From contig CM033118.1 in assembly GCA_019321725.1 (NCBI GenBank), forward strand, positions 9,326,071 to 9,390,070: DNA of 64,000 nucleotides, given 5' to 3'. This DNA comes from Paulownia fortunei. Lineage: Eukaryota > Streptophyta > Magnoliopsida > Lamiales > Paulowniaceae. The notes beneath the pieces were generated by a model. It saw nothing but the letters and a program-made list of their open reading frames with translations, had not been told where the DNA came from and made no database searches. The position numbers and the translations under genes are program-made. This document shows, in pieces, positions 1-11,221 of the stretch (the stretch's first letter is position 1; each line of letters opens with the position of its first letter).

Positions 1-1426
1 GAGCAAGTGGAAATATGGAATGGTAGTCGAACGGTGGCAGTATCTGACCCTCGGATTATTGGCGGTGATTTTAATACTATTTTAGAGCCATATGAATAGA
101 AAGAAAGGGCTAATGTTAGAATAAAATCCATGGAGGACTTTCAGGATTTTATTTTAGATTGTGAGCTACAAGATATTGGGTTTGAAGGTTCTTTGTTCAC
201 GTGGATGAATAATCATATATGGAAATGACTTGACTATTTTTGTACTCATTGGTGTGGTCTGACATTGTTCACAAAACTCAAATTAGTCACCTTAGCAGAA
301 AATGCTCAAATTACAAGGATTTTTTTTGATCGGACAAATTACAAGGATTTTGCACTTATGAAATGAAGAAATCATATGCTCTTCTAGCATCTACGTATTA
401 GCATATGAAATCGATATGTAAAGGAGAGGAATACAAAGTTTTTTCATGGCCTAGTTAAACAAAAGAGACAAAAGGTGTCGATTAAGTCTATCTCAATTCA
501 TGGTGAGACTATCACAGATAACAAATGCCTTTGAGATGTAGAAGTTAAGTTTTTCCAGAATCTGCTTATGAGAATGGTCATTCTAATCCTCATTCAGACT
601 TGTTGAATAATACATTCTTATACAACTCGCCTTCATTAATGAATTAAAAGAGGTTGTGTTCAGTTTAAATCTGGATAGTGTAGTGGGGCCTGATGGTTTT
701 TTGGCTAGTTTTTCCCAAGTTTGTTGGGAAATCATTGCTAGTGACCTTCTGGACGTGCCAAGAAGGTTTACAATGGCCTCTATTATGCTCATTACAAAGA
801 TTGATTTCCTATCTTCTTGGAGTGATTTTCGTCTGATAGGTGTCTCAAACAAAATCATCTCGGAACTACTTTGTATGAGGATAGCCCAATTTAACTTTTG
901 ATTATTTCTCCATCTCAAAGCAGTTTTGTTTTGGATTGTCTTATTGGAGATAACATATTGTTTAGCTCGGGAAATGGTACACTGCTTGGATAGTAAACAA
1001 AAGAAGGCAAATGTAATGTTCAAATTTGATTGTATTAATTTTGTCTGTGGTGTTGCATTAATCTTTAATATTATATGTTGTAGTTTTTAATATAAAAAAG
1101 ATGATATATATATTTATAGTAATATAATAATTTGATAATATAATGATGTTGATATATAGTGGGCCTCATTTTATTTTGGAGAAATAATGAATTTATTTTG
1201 GAGTAATGGATTTTTCAAACACAATTTTGTTTTAGGGGAGAGAAAACATTAATCCAGACCACAACCAAACATAGGCTTAGTTTTCCAGAGTATTGGATCC
1301 AACTTATTCAGAATTGAATTAAAAATGCTTGGTTTTCAATTCTTCTGAATGGTGCTCTCACTGGTTTCTTTAGATCTTCTCAAGGGTTGAGATAAGATGA
1401 TCCATTGTCGCTTACTCTCTTCATTG
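1..1426 (+). pseudogene. L1-type LINE ORF2 remnant, left part: endonuclease and start of RT
   Basis: Frames on the plus strand match plant L1-type LINE ORF2, but stops and frameshifts break them. Near 55-90 the endonuclease motif GGDFNTIL is readable, followed by SMEDFQDFILDCELQDIGFEG and, near 200, FTWMNN. From about 420 the linker FFHGLVKQKRQ appears. RT starts near 660 with VVGPDGFLASFSQVCWEII and continues to PSQSSFV and GDNILL near 905-960. It resumes near 1270 after a short AT-rich interruption, and SSQGLR (the RT region before the YADD box) lies at about 1375. The RT continues across the solo LTR into 3718. The window opens inside the endonuclease, so the true 5' end is not visible. 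The product would nick target DNA and prime reverse transcription; this copy is dead. Confidence 0.8.
1040..1275. mobile_element. Putative MITE inside the LINE RT
   Basis: About 235 bp of AT-rich non-coding DNA interrupts the LINE RT between the reading ANVMFKFD and FPEYWIQLI. The ends are imperfect inverted repeats: TGTGGTGTTGCATTAAT on the left (about 1046-1062) and the complement of ATTAATCCAGACCACA on the right (1248-1263). No transposase is present. The exact ends and target duplication are not resolved, so it could also be a simple sequence replacement. Confidence 0.35.
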
Positions 1427-3717
1427 TGTAATGCCCAATTCTCAATTCTCTCCTACATAGCCAATAATAAGCATTTTTCATCAATATGCATCTAATCAAT
1501 GTGCATCGAATTATGGCATACAAATAGCATGATTGCATGAACATGAATAATTATTATTATATGCTTCAGTTATACTTTAACATGTATTAGTACATGAAAT
1601 ATGAGATCAAACTTTCGTTTCTCGATTTAACATATTCCTTAAGTGCCTTTTTGTAGTGAAAAGCTCGGTATTTCTGTTAAGGAAGATTGATGTGTTAAAT
1701 AGCCATGAAATGAATTATTTGTATTGCTCCATACTATTTATATGTTAAAGTGATTAATTGCCTAAATATTTACTTAAAATATGTTACATTTGGCTAAGAA
1801 CTAAAAGTATGCAAAATGGTACAATTTAATTGGTTGGTTGACTAGGTTGCATGAAATCATTCTAAATTGCATTGCACTTGATTATAACACCAAAGTATCA
1901 ATTTTTGTCATATCCCTAGCACATAAATGAGGTTTTGGCATGAGAAGACACCAAGCATGATGCAACCAATCATAGCCCTCCACTTACCTCTCTTTGAAAG
2001 GTCAAAGAAATCATTTTTATCTATATTTCTTGTGGAAGCACCTGAAAAATGACCAGCCTTATTCTCCTAAGTTTCTCCCAAATTTCTACACTCTCATACT
2101 CACAAAAATTGAATTCAATCCATAGGAATCTATAGAACACAAGCTAGAACAAGTTTCCACCCTTTTAAGGTTGAAAACCATTGATTTTGAAACCTAATTC
2201 CAACTTAATCAAGGTATATTCTTTTTCAATATTTTTTATGTTGAATTTGTAGTATCATGGATGGTTACATATTTTAGTATGTTTTAGTATATTTTTGTAT
2301 GACTAAAAACTTAAGTAAATTACACTTGAAGCCAAAACCAAGTTAGTTAAGCTAGTTTTAGCAAAATTGATAGTTTTGTGAAATTATTAATTTACTTGTT
2401 TCTATTAATTTTGTAATGCTTATATTGTGTTTGAAGGTGCCTACAAATGATTGTGAACAATAGCAATTAGTTTGCTTAATTGAAGGTTAGAATCAATTTA
2501 AGTTAGAACCAAATTTACATCATTTTAATTCGAATTGCGTTTATGTTTTGTGGGCTGCCCTAATAATTATGTTTTAATTATTAGTTATTTAATGGCTGCC
2601 CTAATATTTAATGTCTTGAATTAGTAGTAAAATATGGAGTATGCATTGTTTTTAAGGTTATGTAATTGATATGTAATTATTTACAAAAGATTAAAAAGTC
2701 TATGATTTTAACTAGAATAGACTATATGATTTATAAAAAGGATATTAAAAGGTACATGATTTGATTATGTTAGGCCTTTAACACATCCTATCTTCCAAAG
2801 AGATTGGCATTTTCACTTACCACAAAGTGGACTTGAGGTAAGTTGAAGCTTTCATTTGTTGTATCACAATAATCATATAATGTTGTTCATGTTTTAATGT
2901 GATTGATATTATTTGTGAAATGATGTAATGTTTGATACATTTATGGTTTATGAAGCATGATACTATTAAGGATATAATGAAGTTTTTGGAAAGGAAGTAT
3001 GGTACTTGATTGATAATCGGGTAGACAAGGGATGCAGGAGGGACCGGCCAACCTAACAAATGGTGGCAAATACTTGAGGTTGAAAAACCAGTATAGGAAA
3101 GCCATAATGAATGAAATAGAATATGGTTAATACCTGAGGTTGAAAAACTAAGTATGAAAACCATATTAGTTCTCTTATTGGTCAATCATTATGAAGAGGT
3201 TCTAAAAATCACGGTTTATCTCTATTAGCTGGGTACCACACTTCAAGACCCTAAATAATGATTTATGAATGAAAGTTATTGAATAGAATAATGCATTTAA
3301 TGATTTATGAGATGTGCATATATGTTATTTGTTATTGTATCAGTTTCACCTTATTGAGTCTTTAGCTCATTAGATTCATGTGATACAGGTGGAAATGTAC
3401 AGGTTTAGAGGTTGAATATGTCTCTAGAGCGGTTGGACAAAGATTTATTCATATGCCATGCTTCGAACTGTTTAATAGTTTATTTTGAAAACTCTATTTT
3501 GTTTTTAAATAAGTCGCTCTGTTATGGTTTTGTAAATAGATGTACTCAGTTTTGATATATGTATATAGTGTGTTTAAAACGATTCAAGCTCTCTCTTATA
3601 GCTAAAAATGGGAACTTTTATTAAAATCATAACTTTAGTATTGATGAAAAATTAACACTTTTTTACTTAACTATATCAGCTTGTTTAGGTTCTGTAGTTA
3701 GGTTAAGGGGTGTTACA
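1427..3717 (+). mobile_element. Solo LTR (2.29 kb), probably Ty3/gypsy, inserted in the LINE RT
   Basis: The segment starts TGTAATGCCC and ends GGGGTGTTACA, giving the terminal pair TGTAA/TTACA. It sits exactly between two parts of one LINE RT domain: SLTLFIV lies on the left and the continuation starts at 3718. The bases ATTG flank both sides (1423-1426 and 3718-3721), fitting a 4-5 bp target duplication. Near 3350 it carries TTATTGAGTCTTTAGCTCA, similar to the 'ctgagcgttagctca' block in the larger solo LTR at 36222. No internal domain remains, so it is most likely the product of LTR-LTR recombination. Orientation is inferred from that shared block. Confidence 0.7.
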
Positions 3718-5735
3718 ATTGTTGTTGGTGAAGTTATTTTCAGATGTTCACATAATCTGTTTACATACCAACCGGGCCTTCAACTTCATTCATCGAGTTT
3801 GTTGGTCTCATTTAGCGTATGTAGAAGATATACTAATATTTTTAAAGCTAAGACGAAAGCACTTGAACGTCTTATGTGATTCTTACATGATTATGGACAC
3901 ACATCAGGTTATCTTTTGAATCTAAACAAGTGTTCGTTTGTTACTAGCATAAACATTCCCTATGGTAAGGTGATGAGCATTAAACGTATTACTGGCTTTA
4001 TATTAAAAAAACTCCACATTACATACCTTGGAGCTTCACTTTTTGTGAAGGAATAAGAGTGTACTTTTTGATGATATTATGAGTAAAATCAAGTTTCTCC
4101 TACAAGGTTGGGCGTAAAAAGCTCTATGTTATGGAGGTCGCCTCACTCTTACCAAGAATGTGTTATGTTCTATGCATATTCATATTTTTCAAGTGAACCA
4201 TCTGCTAAAGTACGTGATTGATCGCATTAAAAAGTTGCTGGATAGATTCTTTTACGAATAATCAACTAGCCACCAATGAATTCATTGGACGTCTTAGCCT
4301 AATATTTGCTTACCATATGAAGAAAGAGGTCCTAGTGTTAGATCCTTGCAAGATATTTCATAAGCATTTTCTTATAAATTTTAGTGGTGTTTAGCAAGAG
4401 TAATTCCCTCTGGCCTTCATAAATAAGGTATAAATATTGCTCAAATAATGTTTTGATTCACATAAAAGTTATTATAAATCACTTATCCACAAAGAAGCGC
4501 CTTAGTAAAATTCAAGAGGAGGTAGAAAAACATATTTTTTGGAGCTTGGGTTTGGGGCAATGTTATTTTTAGCTCAATATCTGGATTAATGATAAGCCCT
4601 TATATGAATTGGTTGAGGGTTCTTATTCCTTTGAATTTGTCAATTTTTTCTAGATGGGAACAATTGGGACCATCTAAATAGCTTGATGTACTTTCCATGG
4701 ATATAGCTAGTGTACACAGTTTCTTTTAATCACATCTCTAAAGATAGGGCTTGGTGGAAACTCCACAAGATGGATCCTTCTCGCTTAAATCTTCTTGGCA
4801 TGATATTTGTTTGAAACATATGCTCAAGGGATTTTTAAATGTATTTGGAATAAGGTATTAACACCGATAATTTCACTTTTCACTTGGAGACTTCTCCATG
4901 GTTAGATTCTAGTGGATTCTCGTATGTTGTAAAGAGGATTTGAAATGCCTTCAAGATGTCAATATTGAAATAACATCAAGACATTACATCATCTTTTCAT
5001 TGATGGACAAAGAGCTCAGGATGTATGATGCTTCTTTGAAAATGTATTTGGCATTGAAAATCCTTTTACTTAAAAGCATTCTTGTTCTATCTTAATTTTT
5101 GAAAACTTCAGATCCTGGTTTATTAAATATCTGAACAAAGGTGCAGTCAAGTATAAAGGTGGAAGGTTCTGGCCTAAACGTATCATAAGAAATATTGTGC
5201 AACACTTAGCATTGATTTTCTGCCTTGGAATTATTGATGTGAATTTTTGCAGAGGTGATAGAATATTTGTTGAGAATTTTGGTATTCATTGTAAAATATG
5301 GAAAAAACAGATAGAATCAATTCTTGTTCGTTGGATCAATCCTTCACAAGGTTAGTATGATCTTAACTCAGATGGAGCATTAAAGAGTAATCCAGGAGTT
5401 GTTGGAGTACATGAGGTTTCTAGAGATGAGTCTGATTCAGTTATTTCTATTTTCTCACTCTTTTTTGGGTAAAACAACGAACACCGAGGAAAAATTGGAA
5501 GTAGTGGTACATGGGCTCCAACTCTATTATCATAAAGGTATCTCAAATAACTCCGAAAGGATCATCCAACCTATTAATAAGCCAAAAAAATATAATTGGA
5601 GACTGCAACGCTTTATTATGTTGGTTAGAGGGTATATAACCAACAGAACATAAGAATTTCTCATATCTACCATGAAGGCAATCAAGTAGCAGATGGCTTA
5701 GCTAATATAACATGTGCTCGACAGTAAGATGAATT
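3718..5735 (+). pseudogene. L1-type LINE ORF2 remnant, right part: RT, zf-RVT and RNase H
   Basis: This continues the LINE broken at 1426. The RT catalytic box reads YVEDILIF near 3819, with the first Asp of the usual YADD changed to Glu. It is followed by the conserved HITYLGASLF near 4017. A zf-RVT-like stretch (FTWRLLHG, then SRCQY) lies near 4880-4970. An RNase H start, NSDGALKSNPGVVGVHEVSR, is at about 5364-5425, and its C-terminal signature HIYHEGNQVADGLAN is near 5668-5710. Stops and frameshifts are dense throughout, so no protein can be made. RNase H fused to the LINE ORF2 is a known feature of many plant L1 elements. Confidence 0.8.
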
Positions 5736-6420
5736 TTTCCATCCTGATAAAGTCTTGAAAGAAATTGTAGGATTCGTTATACTTGATCTTATTAGTTTAC
5801 CAAACTTTTATTTTAAATAGAAAGCCATGTAAGAAAGATGCTAGTTGGCAAAGAATTTTTTTAAGCTGTTGTAGGAATTCTTATAGTACAACACAAAGTT
5901 TGAGGAGTTGCTGCATGATGTTCACATTTACAGTAGATAGGAACAGAACATACGGGCTAGAGTGCAAGGCTGTGGAGCTGTAGTGTAATGGAATAGAGAA
6001 TATAGGGCTGCAACGCGATCTTACATGGGACAAACATATAAAATGGGCTGTAGCACAGGTTGTGGAGCTGCAATGCAACTTTAGATATAGTTTGATAGGA
6101 ACATCCAATATAGGGTTGAACCATAGAGTGGAGGAGCTGCAACACACTTTGAATCATGAGCCGCAACATAACATTCAGAGAAGCAATGCGATTCTCTTTT
6201 CATAGTACAATAATAAGATAGATTCTAGGCATTATGGCGCCTTTCTTCGGTGCTGCAACAAAGGTTTTTTTTTTATAATTTTTTTTCATTTTTAGCTTAT
6301 TATGATTGTTTATAAGCTTTATTTCTTATTTATGTAAAGAGAGTTAGTACTCCTTATTTATATTTCCATTAAACACTTTGTTTATTCTAATAAATGAGTA
6401 GGAGTCTGGTAAACCTCCCA
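5736..6420 (+). other. LINE 3' untranslated tail with diverged 'gctgcaacgcga'-type repeats
   Basis: No coding domain. From 5950 to 6190 a motif resembling 'gctgtggagctgcaacgcga' recurs at least four times in diverged form, at uneven spacing. The final part (about 6335-6400) reads AGTACTCCTTATTTATATTT and ends in AATAAATGAG. It is similar to the tail of the third LINE at 26935-27003, which supports calling it a LINE 3' end. The short ORFs on both strands here come from the repeat and are not genes. Confidence 0.5.
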
Positions 6421-8100
6421 CCTAGGCACATGCGACTTTAACTTTAAAAAAACCCTAGAAAATTAGCTAACTTGACTTAGACTCAAAATATGATTGTCTC
6501 CAACTCTCTCTCTCTCCTCCAACCCTGACCCCCATATGGCCACCAAGGCCCGACCACTCTAATCTAGTTGTGTCACTTGGTGGCGAAGCCTAACCCTCCA
6601 TGACCCTACTCATGCAGTCCCTCATAAACTCGTAGGCAGAAACCTTCTCAAGGCTTTCGGCATGGTTCAGCCTCCAAGACTTTGTCCAACCATCCTATTA
6701 GCATAACACTTTGGACACCATCCCTGCTCAGCCACAACAGCCGTGCATGACCAGCATCCCAATAAGTTTTAACTTCTATGAAGCTTTGACTGGCGGGCCG
6801 TGCTGCTCGGTGATGTGTTTTTTCTCTATGCAACGATGATCTCCTTTATTTGATTGAGATTCGCTAGTCCAAAAATGTACTTGATAACTCAGTTCCCCTT
6901 TGGGTTCAATTTTGCAATATTAGGGCAGGAAAACCTTTGTCTTTTCCCTCACAGAAGTGAATTGTCTGGCAGAATCCTTCAATTTTGCACTGATTGCAAA
7001 GTTTTTACATGGGTACCCTTCTATTCAAACCCTTCGAGAGAGGTTTTTTAGGCTTTAGCTAAAAGGGTCGTTTAAGTAGGGTGTTGACAATATGAAATAT
7101 GTCTTTATTCATCTCACTAATGAGAGAAATATTTTACACATATTTAGATGCAACAAGTCTGATACCTTTGAGGATATCTAATGCGTGTTTTTAAAGGGTT
7201 ACCTATATTCAAAATGAAAGTTAATTCACTAGTTGTTCTAGTTTTGGTAAGCTTTCTAGAACTCCTTCATTTTTTCCACAAATTTGCTCTTTACATGATT
7301 GCATCTTTGGTTGGGAAACCATTAAAAAGTCGACGAGCCAACATCTAATGGCACTAGATGAAGTGTCGTAAGGGTTTGTATTGAAATTAATTTGATTGAG
7401 AAATATGAGGATAAAGTTATTTTGATTGATGGTGATGAAATAAAAATAACTCGAAGAAAACATGATATTTTCGTGAGATGTTGAAACCCCTAAAATATAG
7501 TAATATGACAAAATCTCCTAATTACTATGAATAAATAATTACATAATTTTTCCCATACTGACACCATTATAAATACCCATCCCAATAATTCTTATAATGT
7601 TATTTTTTATGAGGCTTAGTTGTATTCTGACCTTAGGCATTGCTCGTCACATTAGAAATAGATTCTTTCCATGCATGAATAATATGATGGATTTATCCTA
7701 GTCTCTAGCTCCAAAAAGAAATAGTCCTCAAGTAGTGACTCCACGCTAAGGCGTATTACATAGTAAAAATCATAATCTTTCTGTTTATAATTAATTTTTT
7801 TATGAATATAGTGGTCTAGAATACTACGGGTGTTGGAAATAGAAAAAATAATAATGTAAACTGGCTTATTTTTGCAAAAAGAAAAAGTCTATGATACTTG
7901 TGTTACTTGATCCTAAAACAAAATTCTATGCTACTCATTTTTGTAAGCTTTTTTTGTTTTCATGATGTTGCTTCTAATGTTGCTAAAAAGACATGGTGTT
8001 TTTAGCACCTAGATGCTTTTGTGGAGATTTAGGAAAATCAGGTCCAATTTTTTTTATACTAATATCTCTTTGTCTTGGCTATCGAAACCTTTTTTTGATT
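6421..8100 (+). pseudogene. Second LINE: 5' UTR and ORF1 (DUF4283-type) remnant
   Basis: A pyrimidine-rich CTCTCTCTCTCTCC leader near 6505 is followed by ORF1 pieces. The clearest is at about 7300-7450 across a frameshift: IASLVGKPLK, then DEPTSNGTR, then VVRVCIEINLIEKYEDKVIL. This is the conserved core of plant LINE ORF1 proteins (DUF4283 family, nucleic-acid binding). Upstream, 6854-7051 keeps an open stretch of 65 residues ending SNPSREVF that may be the ORF1 N-terminal region. Many stops show it is inactive. The last 600 bases have no clear domain and probably cover the decayed ORF1 C-terminus and the spacer to ORF2. Confidence 0.6.
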
Positions 8101-10620
8101 TCTTTGTTTAAGTATCTTATCGTAGAATAGGGGATTGAACTTATGGAATGTGTTTAGGTATGTGGACCTCACTAATGTACCATGGACGATTGGTGCGATT
8201 TCAATATTGTCTTACAAGTCCATGAGAAAAAAGGCAAGGTGCTCTTAAGCTCAAATCATTGGAGAATTTCTCTAATTTCCTCCTTGATTGTTCTTTGAGT
8301 GATGTGGTTTTAAGGGGTCGCACTTCACATTGACTAACAGTTTAGTTTGGGAATGACTTTATCGTATCCTTATATCTAAATAAGGGCAACACTCTTTCCA
8401 CTCCATGCCAGTATGCACTCATCACACCACCAACTTCTTCTACTCAAGCTGGAAAATGATCAACATAAACTGCTATCTCTTTTCAGGTTACAAAATATAT
8501 GGATTCAGCACCATGGTTTTTTGTACATAATGAATATGATTTGGGATTTTTGTACCAATTATCATGGCATCATCAATTTGCAAAAAAAAATTATTCGTGT
8601 TAAGCAACATCTCAAATAGTGGATAAAGAGGCATTTGTGAATGTATTTGACACACTCGATATTACAAAAATGAGGTATTTGAGAATAAATTAACATAGAA
8701 GGAGCATAGAATAAGTTAACGGTTGTCTTAAGCTCATTCCCTCTATTATTTTAGAGGATGAGGTAAGCCAGTGACTTGCAGCGCTAACAATGGACGAGGT
8801 TAAAAAAGTAGTCTTCAATATTATGTTGATAGCTTACACTATTCTTTTAGCATTGTTGGGATATTGTTGGCTATAATAATCTGGATGCTTGTATGGAGTA
8901 TTTTAATGGGGCACCATTTGCTTGTAATTTGACTAGACCTACAATCGTTCTTATTCCTATTAAGGAAAGCTTGAGCCCATAGGCTGGATTTTGACCTATT
9001 AGTCTTTATAATATGACTAATACAATCTTCTCTAAACTCATTTGTCGATGGTTGACATATATCCTCCCTAAAGTTGTTCACCATCCTAGAGTGGTTTCAC
9101 TCAAGATAGACTTATTGATGCATGCCTTGGATAATTGGTGCAAAGAGAGCAATTTTATTTTCAAACTTGATATAGCAAATCACATGACAAAGTTCAATGG
9201 GATTTTCTATATATTATGCTCCGACATTTTAGCTTTCTAGAGAATTTGATTCGATTGGTTCAGAAATGTGTTGGGGGCGTGGTTCTCTATTCTTATCAAC
9301 GGTAAATCTGCAGGTCTTTTCAAATCATTGAGGGGATTGAGACAAGGAGATTCTTTATCCTTGGCTCTATTTATCTTGGTAGCTGAAGCTTTCTCGCAAG
9401 GCCTTCAATCCTTATTTGCTCATAATCTTTGCCTTCGATAAAGTTCTATTGGTGGATGCTTTATTTCACACCTTTCTTATTCTGATGATGTCATGATCTT
9501 TACCAAAGCAAATCAGAATGGCCTAAATTTGTTGATGTAATTCTTATGAGGTTATGAACTTACCTCTAGTTAGCTAATTAGTATGTCGAAAAGCTCATTT
9601 TTTCATATGTAAATGTGTGACCCAACACAGATTCAGTGCATGAAGGATATTATTAGTTTCACTTTCTAAAAACAACCAATGATTTATTTGGGAGCTCCTT
9701 TTTATAAAGGGAGGAAGAGAAATGAACTTTTTGAATCCTACAAGGCTAAAATTAAGATGAAAATCTTGGGTAGGGGCAAAATCATTTATCGCATGGAGAC
9801 CCGCTTATGCTTATTAATAGTGTGCTTAACTTGAAGTCACTCTATTTGCTATAGGGCCTTTAAGCCTCTAAGGGCATTCTTAACTAAATTAATCAGTTGT
9901 ACAATCAATTCTTGTGGGGATCTTGGGAGGCCCAATCTAAAATCTACTAGTGTTCCCGAAAAGATGCGTGTTTCCCTAAAGAGAAGCCTTAGGATTCGTG
10001 ACTTGGGAGATATGGTCGATGCTTTAATCAAAAGCTTTAGTGGAGATTCCACACCAATGAATCTTTATAGGCATAATACATGAGGCTATTATATTGTTCT
10101 CCCACACACCCTACCCTGGCTTTAATAAAACCTCACTTAGTGGTCTGGAAACATATTTGCAAACACCATAAAGAAGTTGATCAACATATCTTTTGGAGCC
10201 TCGGCAAAGGTAACATCTCCTTCTGATATGATCATTGGATAGGGAATGCCCTACTGCTCACCTTGGAGATTATGGACAAATAGATAATCCCCCAATTCAC
10301 TACTTTTTGGATAGAGATATTGGAATTTGAGTGGCTGTTTGAGATTGTCCCTCAACATATTATTGACCAGATTATCTAGGTTTTATTGGATGATTGCCTT
10401 TGGAGGATAAATCGACCAGGAAATTAACCCTTAAAGGTAATTTCTCAATTTTTTTCTTGGAATTCGATTGAAAAGATAAGGCCCTTGCGATACATCTTTA
10501 AAGGTGGTCATCGAATTTAGCCCAATGATGTCTATTTTTTGCTAGTGATTAATTCAAGATTGGATCTTGATTGATTCTAAAATGAAAGAGATGGACTTTT
10601 ATATAATTTCTAGATGTTTA
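8101..10620 (+). pseudogene. Second LINE: ORF2 remnant (endonuclease and RT)
   Basis: An endonuclease trace CDFNIVLQVHEKKGK lies near 8190-8240, and FVNVFDTLDI sits in the linker near 8633. RT begins near 8770. It includes GFWPISLYNMTNTIFSKLIC at about 8990-9050, FKLDIA near 9161, the block [20 protein letters not shown] at about 9326-9385, the catalytic-box remnant YSDDVMIF near 9479, and MIYLGAPFYKGRKRNELFE near 9680-9740. After 9750 a thumb-like trace fades, and 10200-10620 has only a faint resemblance to the zf-RVT region. Reading frames change repeatedly. It ends where a long LTR begins at 10621. Confidence 0.75.
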
Positions 10621-11215
10621 TGCTGGTAGGTTCGCATGGTCCCAGGAAACATGCACACACCAAATTTAATTTTTTAAAAAAAATATAAACAAACATTACA
10701 TCACATGTAATAAAATGAATCTTAAACCCATTTTTGATTACTCAGTTGTGCGCTTTCTAATACTTATAGTAGAAAGGTTGTATAAATTTACCTTTATTTG
10801 CATTCTAATTGAAGAGATGCATGAAACGATCAAAATCGTCTTCTCTCCACAAACTCCTTCATGAATCTTCAATCCATCCGCGAAATTTGCCTTGTGAATC
10901 TTTATTCGATGCCTTGCTTAGAGTCCCAAATGTTACCACTCTAAGTATATCTACAAGTTGGAGATTTCCACCCCAATTTAAGTCTATGCTGTAGACCCCA
11001 AAAGCCTATTCTATTCTAGAATATTTGCGTTAATTCTTAGTTCAACTAGTTGAATAGAAGAATTGACCCATGATCAAAAGGTGAAACATTTTTTTTGATG
11101 AGGAAAAGGACTCAAAGGGAAGAAAAAAGGCGGTGGATTTAACTTTCATAAAGGCTAGCTGATTTTGGCATCTCTCAAGTCTCTCTCTTTTGATATCAGC
11201 CAGAGAATCCTAGTC
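10621..11215 (-). mobile_element. Older long-LTR fragment, left piece, split by the young copia element
   Basis: The piece starts TGCTGGTAGGTTCGCATGG and shares with the young element's LTR a GGTTCGC start, a run of A's after about 40 bases and a similar layout of ATCCAAGTGTC-like blocks. It stops at the target duplication of the 11222-21289 element and resumes at 21296 (TAATGGGCCTCC..., compare TGGGCTTCTT in the young LTR). It is therefore an older related LTR that the young element inserted into. Orientation is inferred from the shared end. The ORF at 10809-10994 lies inside it and is not considered a gene. Confidence 0.5.
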
Positions 11216-11221
11216 CTTTTT
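11216..11221. repeat. Target-site duplication, left copy (CTTTTT)
   Basis: CTTTTT stands immediately before the left LTR and again immediately after the right LTR at 21290-21295. Copia integrases usually make 5 bp duplications; the sixth base may be chance within a T run. Confidence 0.75.

Noticed and set aside
583..1023. 146-residue minus-strand ORF
   Set aside because: It is antisense to recognisable LINE RT motifs.
2817..3185. 122-residue minus-strand ORF
   Set aside because: It lies inside a solo LTR and has no recognisable domain.
6648..6833. 61-residue minus-strand ORF
   Set aside because: It is in the 5' UTR of the second LINE with no recognisable family.
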